Assembly (NCBI GenBank): GCA_900316685.1
Contig: ONDS01000008.1
Span: forward strand, 153,563 to 217,562
Length of the DNA: 64,000 bases
Origin: an uncultured Prevotellaceae bacterium
Lineage (GTDB): Bacteria > Bacteroidota > Bacteroidia > Bacteroidales > Bacteroidaceae
Direction: 5' to 3'
A program made the position numbers and the translations under genes. The notes under the pieces are model-generated. The model was not told the origin of the DNA, did not search any database, and worked only from the letters and a program-made list of their open reading frames with translations. Positions 1-9,167 of the stretch are shown here, piece after piece. Position 1 is the stretch's first letter; every line of letters starts with the position of its first letter.

Positions 1-116
1 TCATCACTTTATTATTATTGTAGTATAGGGTGTGAGGGCAGACATAAAGTCAGCCCATACAACGATAGGAGAAGGGATGTAGAAGGTGAATTGAACAAAT
101 AATCTGTTTTGTGTGC

Positions 117-145
117 TTGAAATATGAAAAAAACATGTAAATTTG
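117..145 (+). promoter_or_regulatory. Bacteroidetes-type promoter of the GH43 gene
   Basis: A TTG at about 117-119 and TAAATTTG at 138-145 are 18 nt apart, matching the Bacteroidetes -33/-7 pattern. The element lies across the first in-frame ATG (124), so translation must start at the later ATG at 178. Confidence 0.6.
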
Positions 146-177
146 CACGCAGAACAAACTACGAAAAGACAAGACAC

Positions 178-1821
178 ATGAGAAGAACTATCATTTTGGC
201 ACTCATAGCCCTACCTATAGCTATATATGCCCAGTACCGTTCCGAAGTATGGTCGCCCGACAATGGCGACGGCACCTACACCAACCCCATCATCAATGCC
301 GACTATTCCGACCCCGACGTGTGCGTAGGAGCCAGCGGCGAGGATTATTACATGACCGCCTCGTCATTCCAATGTGTGCCAGGGCTGCCCATACTCCACT
401 CCAGAGACTTAGTGAATTGGGAGATAGTAGGTTATGCCTTGAAAGAGCTCTACACCGGCGATGCCGAAATGGTGGAACACTTCAGCACCCCCCGCCATGG
501 TGATGGTGTATGGGCTCCCTCCATCCGCTACCACGATGGAGAATATTACATCTACTGGGGTGACCCTGACTTCGGCGTATACATGGTGAAGACCAAGGAT
601 CCCGCCGGCGAATGGGAGAAGCCCGTATGTGTGATCAAGGGGAAAGGATATATCGATACCACCCCCCTGTGGGACGACGACGGTCGTTGCTATTTAGTGA
701 ACGGCTGGGCCAACTCACGTGCGAAGTTCGCTTCTGTGCTAACCGTGCGCGAACTTAGTGCCGACGGCACCCGCCCCATCGGTCAGCCCGTGATAGTGTT
801 CGATGGCAACGGTACCGAGAACCGCACCTGCGAGGGTCCGAAGTTCTACAAGCGCGACGGCTGGTATTGGATCATGTGCCCGGCAGGCGGTGTACCCACC
901 GGTTTCCAGTTGGCCATGCGCGCGAAGTCACCCTACGGCCCCTACGACCATAAGATCGTGTTGGAGCAAGGCAAGACCTCCATCAATGGCCCCCACCAGG
1001 GAGGGTGGATACATACGAAATACGGTGAGGACTGGTTCATCCATTTCCAAGACAAGGAAGCATACGGCAGGGTGATACACCTGAACCCTGTCGACTGGTC
1101 ATCGGGGTGGCCCATCATGGGCAAGAAAGGTGAGCCTGTGACCACCCATAAGAAACCTCGGAGCTGTTCGTCGGTGATTGTCAATCCCGTGGAGAGCGAT
1201 GAGTTCGACCACCCAGTAATGGGCAGGCAATGGCAATGGCACGCCAACTATGATGAGAAGTTCGGCATGCCCACCGCCTTCGGCACCTTCCGCATCTACA
1301 CCTATAAGTTGTCGGAGGGTTGGAAAAACTTCTGGGAGGTTCCCAACCTGCTGTTGCAGAAGACCCCTGCCGATGAATTCACCGTAACCACACAGTTGCG
1401 CATGACCTCTAAGGCCGACGGTCAGTTCGGCGGTCTGATCATGATGGGGTTGGACTATTCCGCCCTGGTGGTCAGGCGCATTGGCAAGGAGTTCCAATTA
1501 GTTCAGATGACCTGTCAGGGAGCTGACAAGGGCAAGGCACAAACCGAACGCGTATTGGCCACCCTCAAGCCCACCGCCGAAGACAAGATAGATTACAAGC
1601 CGGGCATCCACGAAGATATCTACCTACGGCTGAAGGTGAGTGATTCGAAGGTTCGTTTCTCTTACAGTCTTAACGGCAAGACATTTACCGACTGCGGCGA
1701 TGAGTTCCGCATGAAAGAAGGTAAATGGATTGGTGCCAAGTTCGGTTTCGTGGCAGCAGAGAGCAATGCCAAGGCCGACCGCGGTTGGGTGGAGGCCGAC
1801 TGGATCAGAGTGACGAAGTGA
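178..1821 (+). CDS. Glycoside hydrolase family 43 (beta-xylosidase/arabinofuranosidase-like)
   Basis: The protein has 547 aa from the ATG at 178. An upstream in-frame ATG at 124 sits inside the promoter and would put a basic tail before the signal peptide, so it is rejected. Residues 1-19 are a Sec signal peptide ending IAIYAQ. The GH43 five-bladed propeller follows: NADYSDPDV carries the probable general base Asp45, YYIYWGDPDFG the probable pKa-modulating Asp, and TCEGPKFYK the probable acid Glu219. From about residue 340 to the end is a beta-sandwich of the kind fused to GH43 xylosidases. Family knowledge predicts release of xylose or arabinose from xylan side chains or oligosaccharides in the periplasm or at the surface. 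Exact specificity cannot be read. It stands alone, convergent with the flippase gene 21 bp away. Confidence 0.9.
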   Translation: MRRTIILALIALPIAIYAQYRSEVWSPDNGDGTYTNPIINADYSDPDVCVGASGEDYYMTASSFQCVPGLPILHSRDLVNWEIVGYALKELYTGDAEMVEHFSTPRHGDGVWAPSIRYHDGEYYIYWGDPDFGVYMVKTKDPAGEWEKPVCVIKGKGYIDTTPLWDDDGRCYLVNGWANSRAKFASVLTVRELSADGTRPIGQPVIVFDGNGTENRTCEGPKFYKRDGWYWIMCPAGGVPTGFQLAMRAKSPYGPYDHKIVLEQGKTSINGPHQGGWIHTKYGEDWFIHFQDKEAYGRVIHLNPVDWSSGWPIMGKKGEPVTTHKKPRSCSSVIVNPVESDEFDHPVMGRQWQWHANYDEKFGMPTAFGTFRIYTYKLSEGWKNFWEVPNLLLQKTPADEFTVTTQLRMTSKADGQFGGLIMMGLDYSALVVRRIGKEFQLVQMTCQGADKGKAQTERVLATLKPTAEDKIDYKPGIHEDIYLRLKVSDSKVRFSYSLNGKTFTDCGDEFRMKEGKWIGAKFGFVAAESNAKADRGWVEADWIRVTK

Positions 1822-1842
1822 AGGAAAAGATGGGAGGAGGTA

Positions 1843-3324
1843 TTACTTGCTGAAACGTTGTTTGATGGAATTGAGGAGTCGTGTTTTCTTTTTCAGTGAC
1901 TGGAATGAGACCCATGCGCTGAGAGCTGTAAGAAGGAGTCCGAGAAGATAATAAGTGACGCTTTCACCCATCCATGTGATGGCATAAGCAGCCATACCTA
2001 TGGGCAGTTGCGAAGCCGCCATGGACAGGACTCTTTTCGATACCTTGAACCCATACCTGATGTGCATACAGACGAACTGTATGAGGAAATCGAGCACGAT
2101 GGTGACAGTCAAGCCTACACCCGCTCCAAACAAGCCCCATAAATTGAACCCAACGATACTCAACAGGATATAACCCAGGGCATAAAGCGATTCCATGAGG
2201 AGGAAGAAGAGCGAATCGCCCTTGGCCAGCGGGATATATGCCAAAGGCAGTTTCATCGCCCTCATATATAAGGCGAGCACAGTGACCTGCACCATGGGTA
2301 CGACATCCATAAACCGCCCGGAGAAGAGCAAGGGCACCAGGATAGGCAACAAGATAATCAGCAGGACCAACAACGGAGAGACGATCAGCAGCGACACCTC
2401 GATCTGCTTGTTGACCAACACGTTGGCTGCCTTTCGATCATTGGCCTCTGCTGAGAGCCGCGGGAAATAGTCCGTTTCCATTGCCGCGAAGACCATTCCC
2501 CCATAGATCATCGTGATCATATAGCCCGTATTATAGAGTCCCAGCACCTCCAGCGACCCCTGTGTATTGAGAAAAGAACGAACGAAAAACTCGGCAAAGG
2601 AGATGACAAGCGTAGATGCCACAAAACCGATGCCCAGTCGTATCATCCCCATTCCCTCTCGCATAAAGAGCCGATTGAAAGACACACGGAAAGGAAAGAT
2701 GCGCCACGAATAGTAGATGGTCAGCACCATCATAACGACCGCCATGAGCACCAGGCTGGGCACTATACCCGACTCACCCAGATAGAAATACAAAGGGATG
2801 GAGATGATCAAAGCGATGATGGCATGGAGCACCGATACCACCGCCAATGGTTTGAGATGCCGTACCCCCTTGAGAATGGCCATTTCGCCTCCCGTAAGAG
2901 CAGTCAGCCCGACAACTGGTGAGAGGAGCACAAAATGCAAGGTATGCTGACCCCAGGAAAAGGTCCAATCGTTGAGACAAGGACTGAGAACAATACACAA
3001 CAATGTGCCCAGGATGGCCGTGAGCAGGCTCCATGAGCGTATCAGCCTTACCTCATGTTCGATTTTCTCTTTATTCTCTTCTTCGAAGGCTGCAGAAAGA
3101 TTTCTCACCCCACTGGTCTGGATGCCCAGTCCTGTAGCATCTGACACCATCTTGGTGGTGGAATTGAATAGTGAGAGAAGTCCCATTCCCGAAGGCCCGA
3201 GCAGCATGGCAATGAATTTGTTTCTCACCATGGCTATAATTATGGTGAGCATCTGCACACCGCCAAACAATCCTGTGTATTTGATGATGTGCGAATAACT
3301 CGAAGAGTTGTCTAATTTGTGCAT
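1843..3324 (-). CDS. Polysaccharide flippase (Wzx/O-antigen translocase type)
   Basis: This 493-aa integral membrane protein has about 12-14 hydrophobic segments and no signal peptide. The N-terminal stretch GPSGMGLLSLFNSTTKMVSD, followed by a short polar loop, is typical of the MATE/PST flippase superfamily (Wzx, O-antigen translocase). Such proteins move undecaprenyl-linked glycans across the inner membrane. It is transcribed away from three glycosyltransferase genes that begin 360 bp to the right, which supports a role in the same surface polysaccharide or LPS pathway. I see no good TAnnTTTG box upstream. The substrate cannot be deduced. Confidence 0.85.
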   Translation of the reverse strand: MHKLDNSSSYSHIIKYTGLFGGVQMLTIIIAMVRNKFIAMLLGPSGMGLLSLFNSTTKMVSDATGLGIQTSGVRNLSAAFEEENKEKIEHEVRLIRSWSLLTAILGTLLCIVLSPCLNDWTFSWGQHTLHFVLLSPVVGLTALTGGEMAILKGVRHLKPLAVVSVLHAIIALIISIPLYFYLGESGIVPSLVLMAVVMMVLTIYYSWRIFPFRVSFNRLFMREGMGMIRLGIGFVASTLVISFAEFFVRSFLNTQGSLEVLGLYNTGYMITMIYGGMVFAAMETDYFPRLSAEANDRKAANVLVNKQIEVSLLIVSPLLVLLIILLPILVPLLFSGRFMDVVPMVQVTVLALYMRAMKLPLAYIPLAKGDSLFFLLMESLYALGYILLSIVGFNLWGLFGAGVGLTVTIVLDFLIQFVCMHIRYGFKVSKRVLSMAASQLPIGMAAYAITWMGESVTYYLLGLLLTALSAWVSFQSLKKKTRLLNSIKQRFSK

Positions 3325-3401
3325 CTTTCATTTTGTAAACGGAGAATAATTCTTATTATTATTTAAAATTAACAATATATTTGGTTTTTCGCTATTTGCG
3401 G

Positions 3402-3420
3402 GCGGGCACAGGCACCGCCC
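3402..3420. repeat. Small GC-rich inverted repeat
   Basis: GGGCGG and CCGCCC arms flank the short spacer GCACAGGCA in the otherwise AT-rich gap between the flippase and the glycosyltransferases. It could form a short hairpin; no U-tract follows, so a terminator role is uncertain. Confidence 0.4.
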
Positions 3421-3437
3421 CTACACAAACCAACACT

Positions 3438-3677
3438 TTAAATAAGGTAGGAGGCGCCTCAACAATAAAAATAAAAACTTCGCTATTTATTTTGTATTGT
3501 CTTCGGCTTGTACTACCTTTAAATAAGGTAAGAGGCGTTTCGGAAATAAAAATAAACAAGTTTATTTTGTATTTCTCTCAACTTGCACTACCTTTAAATA
3601 AGGTAGGAGGCGCCTCAACAATAAAAACAAAAACTTCGTTATTTATTTTGTATTGTCTTCGGCTTGTACTACCTTTG
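3438..3677 (+). repeat. Three tandem promoter-containing repeats (about 81, 75 and 80 bp)
   Basis: Three copies begin with AATAAGGTA at about 3441, 3522 and 3597. Each runs through GAGGCG(CCTC), an AT-rich stretch and TTTTGTAT, and ends in the promoter-like string CACTACCTTT or TACTACCTTT. Copies 1 and 3 are nearly identical and copy 2 is diverged. The first two end TACCTTTA. Only the last ends TACCTTTG, a consensus -7 box placed just before the glycosyltransferase ATG. The repeat unit is therefore a promoter module. Confidence 0.85.
3647..3677 (+). promoter_or_regulatory. Promoter of the glycosyltransferase operon
   Basis: TTTG at 3647-3650, 19 nt, then TACCTTTG at 3670-3677 matches the Bacteroidetes consensus. 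The predicted transcript start falls at or within a few bases of the ATG at 3683, so the mRNA is probably leaderless or nearly so. Confidence 0.7.
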
Positions 3678-3682
3678 CAAGT

Positions 3683-4615
3683 ATGAAACTGAGTGTTGTC
3701 ATACCCGTGTACGATACGGAGGAAACATTGGAGGCATGTGTGAAGAGCGTGCTCGACCAAGGTGTTGACGATACGGAAATCATCCTTGTGGATGACGGGT
3801 CGGACGATGGGTCGCCTGCCATGTGCGACCGGCTGGCCCGGGAGCATGAAGAGGTGTGTACCATTCATGAGGAACATAGAGGCATAGCCGGGGCCCGCAA
3901 CAAAGGGATAGAGAAAGCGCGGGGCGAATATATCATGTTCGTAGACAGCGACGACAGTCTCGCTCCCTATACACTCCCCATTCTGCTTGCCCGCATAGGA
4001 GCCCATCCTGACTACGACATTCTGGAGTATCCCATCATTTGGCATGCTGGAGAAGACGACGAAGAAGTGCTCAAATTCGGTCGTCATGAGTACGGCAACA
4101 TGAAGGAATACTGGGTGGAAGGCAAAGGATACGCCCATGCCTACGCCTGCAACAAGATATACCGACGGAGACTGTTCGATAAGGTGCGCTACCCCATGAA
4201 TCGCGCTTTCATCGACGCCTACACCCTACCCCGCCTATTGGAACAATGCCGGCTGGTGGCTACGACAGAAGAAGGAGCCTACCAATACAACTACTCGCCC
4301 GGCGGGATGGCAACCATGGCCGACGGCGAAGACCTTGAGCAACTGTTGGAAGTGCATGTTGACAGATTGGAGCATTACGAGATGACCTATGAGCCTTCCG
4401 AATACTATGTCTACGCACTGCAGCTTCAGCTCGATGTATACGCTCAAACCAAGGAACCACCCATCCTGCCCGAGTTGATCGCCCTTTCGGGTTCATCGAT
4501 ACGAAGGCTGCCCATCAGCCGCAAGGACAAACGTCGGCTTCGGTTCATCAAACATTTTAGTATCAAAGGACTATGCAAACTATACAGACTAAGACACCGG
4601 CAAAGACACCGCTGA
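3683..4615 (+). CDS. Family 2 glycosyltransferase
   Basis: The protein has 310 aa from the ATG at 3683. A longer frame from 3653 would start inside the promoter repeat. It is a GT-A fold inverting enzyme: MKLSVVIPVYDTEETLEACV at the N-terminus, ILVDDGSDDGS (nucleotide binding), AGARNKGIEKARGEY and FVDSDDS (the DXD-like metal site). There are no membrane helices, so it is probably a cytoplasmic or membrane-associated sugar transferase. Its last 43 nt overlap the next gene, another GT2, indicating one operon for surface glycan assembly. The sugar donor and acceptor cannot be told from sequence. Confidence 0.88.
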   Translation: MKLSVVIPVYDTEETLEACVKSVLDQGVDDTEIILVDDGSDDGSPAMCDRLAREHEEVCTIHEEHRGIAGARNKGIEKARGEYIMFVDSDDSLAPYTLPILLARIGAHPDYDILEYPIIWHAGEDDEEVLKFGRHEYGNMKEYWVEGKGYAHAYACNKIYRRRLFDKVRYPMNRAFIDAYTLPRLLEQCRLVATTEEGAYQYNYSPGGMATMADGEDLEQLLEVHVDRLEHYEMTYEPSEYYVYALQLQLDVYAQTKEPPILPELIALSGSSIRRLPISRKDKRRLRFIKHFSIKGLCKLYRLRHRQRHR

Positions 4616-5541
4616 TCAGTTTCATCGTAACGACCTACGACCTGCCCATCGGTATGTTACGTGACTGTCTTGACAGTATCAAGGCCCTCTCGCTCAGCAA
4701 AGAGGAACGAGAGATACTGCTCATAGACGACGGCAGCAAGGAATCGCCAATTGGCGAGTTGATGAACTACCTCGACGACATCATCTACTTGCGTCAGCCT
4801 AATCGTGGTCTGAGTGCCGCCCGCAACAAAGGCATCCAGTGTTGCTGTGGCACCTACATCCAGTTTGTTGACGGCGACGACATGTTGAACAGCAGTGCTT
4901 ACGAGCATTGTTTAGACATCGTCCGTTACCAGGCACCCGACATCGTCATGTTTCGTCATACCGACAAGCGCGCCCCCCTACCGACACAGGATGTGGAGGG
5001 ACCGATGAGCGGTTCCGAATACATGCGCCACAACAACCTACGCGCGGTAGCCTGGGGATACATTTTCAAGAAAGACATCCTGCTGAACCTGCGCTTCACG
5101 GAGGGCATCCTGCATGAGGACGAGGAGTTCACCCCCTTGCTCTTCCTTCGCGCCGAGCGACTGTTCACCACCGAGGCCCAGGCCTATTATTACCGCAAGC
5201 GCAGTTCCTCTATCGTCAACAAGAAAGACAAGCGATGGATTACACAGCGGTTGAACGACACCCGTGACGTGCTCTTCCGCTTGCAGGAACGGTGCGACAC
5301 CCTACCCATGGCCGATCGCGAGGCCCTTCAGCGCCGAGTGAACCAGTTGACGATGGACTATTTGTATAATGTAATGACCCTAACCCACAGCATTGAACAT
5401 CTGGAAAAAGCCATCGTCCCACTCCATGACAGAGGTCTTTTTCCCTTGCCCGACAAAGACTACACCACCAAATATTCCCTCTTTCGGAGAATGGTGAACA
5501 GTCAGCGCGGTCGTCGCCTGCTGTGTCGTCTGCTCAAATAA
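4573..5541 (+). CDS. Family 2 glycosyltransferase
   Basis: This 322-aa GT-A enzyme starts at the ATG at 4573, inside the end of the previous gene (43-nt overlap, different frame). Motifs are SFIVTTYDLPIGMLRDCLDS, LLIDDGSKES, SAARNKGIQ and FVDGDDM (the DXD equivalent). HEDEEFTPLLF in the second half resembles the ED-containing region before the C-terminal helix of GT2 enzymes, where the catalytic base usually lies. It is clearly homologous to its neighbour but diverged, so the two probably add different sugars or linkages. Only 10 nt separate it from the GT4 gene that follows. Confidence 0.87.
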   Translation: MQTIQTKTPAKTPLISFIVTTYDLPIGMLRDCLDSIKALSLSKEEREILLIDDGSKESPIGELMNYLDDIIYLRQPNRGLSAARNKGIQCCCGTYIQFVDGDDMLNSSAYEHCLDIVRYQAPDIVMFRHTDKRAPLPTQDVEGPMSGSEYMRHNNLRAVAWGYIFKKDILLNLRFTEGILHEDEEFTPLLFLRAERLFTTEAQAYYYRKRSSSIVNKKDKRWITQRLNDTRDVLFRLQERCDTLPMADREALQRRVNQLTMDYLYNVMTLTHSIEHLEKAIVPLHDRGLFPLPDKDYTTKYSLFRRMVNSQRGRRLLCRLLK

Positions 5542-5551
5542 CCTATCTGCG

Positions 5552-6658
5552 ATGCGAATACTCTTGTTGGGAGAATACAGTAATGTGCACGCCACCCTGG
5601 CTGTAGGCCTGCGCGCCAAAGGGCATGATGTAACCGTAGTGTCGAATGGTGATTTCTGGAAGAATTACCCCCGCGACATCGATGTGTCACGTCGTCCCGG
5701 CAAGACCGGAGGATTAGCCCTCCTATATAAGATCAAGCATCTGCTTCCCCAGTTGCGCGGCTACGACGTTGTGCAGTTGATCAATCCCCTATTCTTCGAG
5801 CTCAAGGCCCAACGTCTCTTTTCCATCTACCACAACTTGCGCGAACACAATGACAAGCTGTTCTTAGGAGCCTTCGGCATGGACTGGTATTGGGTGACCG
5901 GTTGCCGCCAAAGGAAACACTTACGCTACAGCGACTTCAATATAGGCGACACTCTGCGCGACGACCCTTCCGCCCAGCGCGAAATAGACGATTGGTGCGG
6001 TACAGACAAGGAAAGGCTCAACCGACAAATCGCCGAGGACTGCGACGGCATCGTAGCCGGTCTATATGAGTATTGGTCGTGCTACGCCCCCCTCTTTCCA
6101 GAGAAGACCACCTTCATTCCCTTTCCCATCATCTGTCAGCCCCCCCCGCCCAAGCTCACGCCCATCCCAGAGCGTGTGAAAGTGTTCATCGGCATCAACC
6201 GCAGCCGCAGCGCCTATAAGGGAACAGACATCATGCTCAAGGAAGCGCAGCGGGTGGCTATGGAACATCCCGAGACCATGCAACTGGAGGTGGCCGAATC
6301 GGTGCCCTTCGCCCAGTATCAGGCCATGCTTGACGGTTCCGACGTATTGCTCGACCAGTTGTACAGTTACACGCCCAGCATGAACACCCTGCTTGCCATG
6401 TCGAAAGGTATCATCTGCGTGGGTGGTGGCGAGCCCGAAAATTACGAGATACTCAACGAGACCACCTGTCGCCCCATTATCAACGTCACCCCCGAGGCTG
6501 GCAGTGTGCGCCGCGCCCTGAAAGAGCTGATAGCCCATCGCGAGGATATCCCTCTAATGAAGCGAGAGAGCCAGGAATACGTCTATCGTCACCACGAAGT
6601 AAGTAAGGTGACCGAGCATTACTTACGTTTTTGGAACGAAAAAGGCCGGAATCGATGA
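5552..6658 (+). CDS. Glycosyltransferase, GT4/GT-B type
   Basis: The 368-aa protein begins MRILLLGEYSNVHATLAVGL, the N-terminal Rossmann half of GT-B enzymes. The C-terminal half contains VKVFIGINRSRSAYKGTDIM (donor-binding loop after the hinge), then LDQLYSYTPSMNTLLAMSKG and GGGEPENYEI, which correspond to the E-x7-E donor-sugar region of GT4. It is the third gene of the operon. Its stop codon lies inside a bidirectional terminator hairpin. It is probably a retaining sugar transferase in polysaccharide synthesis; the donor is unknown. Confidence 0.8.
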   Translation: MRILLLGEYSNVHATLAVGLRAKGHDVTVVSNGDFWKNYPRDIDVSRRPGKTGGLALLYKIKHLLPQLRGYDVVQLINPLFFELKAQRLFSIYHNLREHNDKLFLGAFGMDWYWVTGCRQRKHLRYSDFNIGDTLRDDPSAQREIDDWCGTDKERLNRQIAEDCDGIVAGLYEYWSCYAPLFPEKTTFIPFPIICQPPPPKLTPIPERVKVFIGINRSRSAYKGTDIMLKEAQRVAMEHPETMQLEVAESVPFAQYQAMLDGSDVLLDQLYSYTPSMNTLLAMSKGIICVGGGEPENYEILNETTCRPIINVTPEAGSVRRALKELIAHREDIPLMKRESQEYVYRHHEVSKVTEHYLRFWNEKGRNR

Positions 6659-6676
6659 TTCCAGCCTTTTCCTTAT
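6638..6676. terminator. Bidirectional terminator between the GT4 gene and rpsP
   Basis: AAAAGGC/CGGAATC, a 3-nt GAT loop, then GATTCC/AGCCTTTT form a hairpin with an A-tract on one side and a T-tract on the other. It includes the GT4 stop codon and can serve both convergent transcripts. Confidence 0.75.
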
Positions 6677-6692
6677 TCGTGGTCGATGTTGT

Positions 6693-7232
6693 TTAAGCCT
6701 CAGCGGGAGCCTCCTCAGCGGCGGGAGCCTCTTCTGTAGCGGCAGCTTCTTCGGCAGCCTTTGCTGCAGCCTCGGCAGCTTTCTTCTCAGCCACCTTCTT
6801 GGCTATTTCCTCGTTGATCTTCTTCTCTGCTTCGATTTCCTTAGCTGCGGCAGCTTTCTTGGCTTTCTCCTCTTCATCGCGGACCTTGTCCAAGCCCTTC
6901 TGCTTGTCGCTCTTCCAAGCATCGAATTTCTTCTCGAGAGCAGCCTCATCGAATGCACCTTTCTTCACACCACCCTTGAGATGTTTCATCATGTAAACAC
7001 CTTCGCGTTTGAGGATGTTGCGCACAGTGTCAGTAGGTTGGGCACCCACTTCGACCCAATACAGTGCACGTTCAAAATTCAAATCTACGGTAGCGGGATT
7101 GGTGTTGGGATTGTAAGTACCAATCTTTTCAGTAAAACGACCATCACGTGGTGCTCTTGCGTCAGCGATCACGATGCTGTAGAAGGCATAGCCTTTACGG
7201 CCACGGCGCTGCAATCTGATTTTTGTTGCCAT
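6693..7232 (-). CDS. rpsP: 30S ribosomal protein S16
   Basis: The protein has 179 aa. The first 80 or so residues are canonical S16 ([38 protein letters not shown]). The rest is a Lys/Ala/Glu-rich, probably helical extension ending in EEAPAEA. Long low-complexity S16 tails are usual in Bacteroidetes, whereas the enterobacterial protein is about 82 aa. It is monocistronic here, without the rimM-trmD neighbours found in many phyla. A TAATTTTG -7 box lies about 55 nt upstream. Confidence 0.97.
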   Translation of the reverse strand: MATKIRLQRRGRKGYAFYSIVIADARAPRDGRFTEKIGTYNPNTNPATVDLNFERALYWVEVGAQPTDTVRNILKREGVYMMKHLKGGVKKGAFDEAALEKKFDAWKSDKQKGLDKVRDEEEKAKKAAAAKEIEAEKKINEEIAKKVAEKKAAEAAAKAAEEAAATEEAPAAEEAPAEA

Positions 7233-7262
7233 TAATTATTTGTTTTTAGGTTTGAATTAAAT

Positions 7263-7280
7263 ACTATCATCTCGTGATAG
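7263..7280 (-). promoter_or_regulatory. Hairpin in the rpsP leader
   Basis: CTATCA, a 5-nt loop, then TGATAG forms a small stem in the 5' leader of rpsP, between the -7 box and the ATG. It might be a protein-binding leader element, but six base pairs are weak evidence. Confidence 0.3.
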
Positions 7281-7286
7281 CGGCTG

Positions 7287-7294
7287 CAAAATTA
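7287..7294 (-). promoter_or_regulatory. -7 box of rpsP
   Basis: On the minus strand this reads TAATTTTG, a consensus Bacteroidetes -7 element, about 55 nt before the rpsP start. A clear -33 TTTG was not found at the expected distance. Confidence 0.5.
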
Positions 7295-7378
7295 CATCAA
7301 TTATTCCGAAAAACAGGCATCGGTATTGATATGCGGCATAGAATTAACAGAAATTAACCTAAAAATCCGTCATCAGAC

Positions 7379-9166
7379 TCACCTGATAAGGAGTTTCCGT
7401 GTCGTATCGTCGCTGTAGCGTACAATATAGAATCCCGGTGGCAGTATTTTTAGAGAGTCGATAGAAGAATCATGAGGTAGCAGATCCGTCAACAACCTAC
7501 CATCAAGAGAGTAGACGTCAGTGATGATTTTCCCCTCTCTTTCCACCAAGGCGATGGAAGAAGTTGAATTGTTGAGATTGGCGAAACGGAAGGAAATGAG
7601 CGATGATGCCTCATCACGCGTTATGTCACTGACAGGTTTGTGCATAAGAAACGAGCCGTCGGTGTTGGCGTGGAACAAGGTTGCTGCAGGCGAGGAATGG
7701 TCGGTCAGACTATCGTTGCTTTCGTAAGGATAGACATTTTTCCATCCAGAAGACATCCCACTGGCATTGAAGAATGTAAGATGACGATGGTCGAAGCCAT
7801 TGAGCGTGTTGACCGTGTTGGCCATCCAAGCCTGTTCATCATAATCGACATGCGAGATAAGCAAGCCCTGTCCCGGCAGGTATGCATCCCAAACCGTTTT
7901 GCTACGGTTCTCAAGTATATAGTACTCATTGCGATAGGCATCATTGTAGATGACATAGGCCGTGGGTTGTTCGGCGAGTGGCGGCATGTCGTTCACCACC
8001 GTGTCATTGTGTAGTTCCGTTGGCTGCAACCATCCTGCGAGCCAACGTTCACAGGCAGAATAACCGGCAGGCACCCATCCCCGTCCACCAGGTCCGTTGT
8101 AGTTGCCGTTCGACATCAAATCCCATGAACCCAAAGAGAATAGCGATTGGTTGTCGACATCATAGAGGTCGGGCAGTCCCAAACAATGAGAGAACTCGTG
8201 ACAGAAGGTGCCAATGCCCATTTCCGATGTGCCTATTTTTCCGTACAACTCATTACTACAGGCATATACATCAACCCACACCCCATCGAAGGCTACCGGT
8301 CCGTTGAGCACACCCTCATCGGCTTTTGCCTCCGTGAGCGACCACATATGGGGCCAGATAGTGTCGCGTGTTCCACCCGTGGCCTGTCCATAGCCCGCAT
8401 AGAGGAGGAACACCTCTTCTACCGTGCCATCGCCATCCCAATCATACTTGGAGAAATCCACCTCGTTGTCAATCTGTGTACAAGCCTCGACCAACATCTC
8501 CGGTACATTGAGATCGAAACTATTTTTCCCCAGATCCTGACCATAGTAATAAGAAGGCTGGGGCATGGTGATGGGTCCCACCACATCGAAAGATAGACTG
8601 AACGCTCCCCCACTCTGGTCGAGGAAATAGTCGTGCACGCTACCGATGGCCCCCAGATCGTTGGTATAACCCGATTGGTTGAGCATCGCCACATAGCGGT
8701 TGAGGGTGGCCTCTTCGCCCTGTTCTTCGGCATCAAAGAATTTCCTATCGGGAAAATCAACGAGTATGACAAGTCCTTTCCTCTCGCCGACATACGGACT
8801 CTTTCTTTGTCTTGCCATCCCGGCAGGAGATTTCCGCTGGAGGCGAGGGCGCAACCGTTCCGCCTCGTCAACCATGATGAGTGAAGCCCATTCAGCCATC
8901 GTTCGCAGTTCCTGTTCATGTGCCAGCAGCGACGAAGGTCTCAAATGGTTGCCAGAGCATTGTGCATAATAAAACGCGTCCTTATCCTGTATCACCACCG
9001 CATGGTCGTCGGTCATATAATAGTGCAGGTGTTCATCACCCACGAGCAAAAGTCGGATAAGCGAGCCGTCGGGTTGTTGGAAAACCTGCCAGACATTATA
9101 CGCAGGTATGGCATTGACGAGCAATGCCATACCCAGTAATACAGTAATAAGTAACGTTTTTCTCAT
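7379..9166 (-). CDS. M6-family metallopeptidase with T9SS C-terminal domain
   Basis: The protein has 595 aa from the ATG at 9166. The upstream in-frame start would add 19 polar residues before an evident signal peptide (MRKTLLITVLLGMALLVNA). The zinc motif is TFCHEFSHCLGLPDLYD (HExxH with the GLPD extension of the M6/InhA-like family), preceded by an M6 domain with DWDGDGTVEEVFLLYAGYG. The last 60 residues (DVYSLDGRLL through PPGFYIVRYSDDTTRKLLI) form a type A T9SS sorting domain, so the enzyme should be exported and cleaved or anchored at the surface. It lies 1 bp after the stop of a homologous peptidase gene, with which it forms an operon. Confidence 0.88.
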   Translation of the reverse strand: MRKTLLITVLLGMALLVNAIPAYNVWQVFQQPDGSLIRLLLVGDEHLHYYMTDDHAVVIQDKDAFYYAQCSGNHLRPSSLLAHEQELRTMAEWASLIMVDEAERLRPRLQRKSPAGMARQRKSPYVGERKGLVILVDFPDRKFFDAEEQGEEATLNRYVAMLNQSGYTNDLGAIGSVHDYFLDQSGGAFSLSFDVVGPITMPQPSYYYGQDLGKNSFDLNVPEMLVEACTQIDNEVDFSKYDWDGDGTVEEVFLLYAGYGQATGGTRDTIWPHMWSLTEAKADEGVLNGPVAFDGVWVDVYACSNELYGKIGTSEMGIGTFCHEFSHCLGLPDLYDVDNQSLFSLGSWDLMSNGNYNGPGGRGWVPAGYSACERWLAGWLQPTELHNDTVVNDMPPLAEQPTAYVIYNDAYRNEYYILENRSKTVWDAYLPGQGLLISHVDYDEQAWMANTVNTLNGFDHRHLTFFNASGMSSGWKNVYPYESNDSLTDHSSPAATLFHANTDGSFLMHKPVSDITRDEASSLISFRFANLNNSTSSIALVEREGKIITDVYSLDGRLLTDLLPHDSSIDSLKILPPGFYIVRYSDDTTRKLLIR

Positions 9167-9167
9167 G

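Noticed and set aside
1-110. Minus-strand open stretch at the left edge ending near base 4
   Set aside because: It has no start codon, is very short and overlaps the GH43 promoter region. I could not support it as a gene end.
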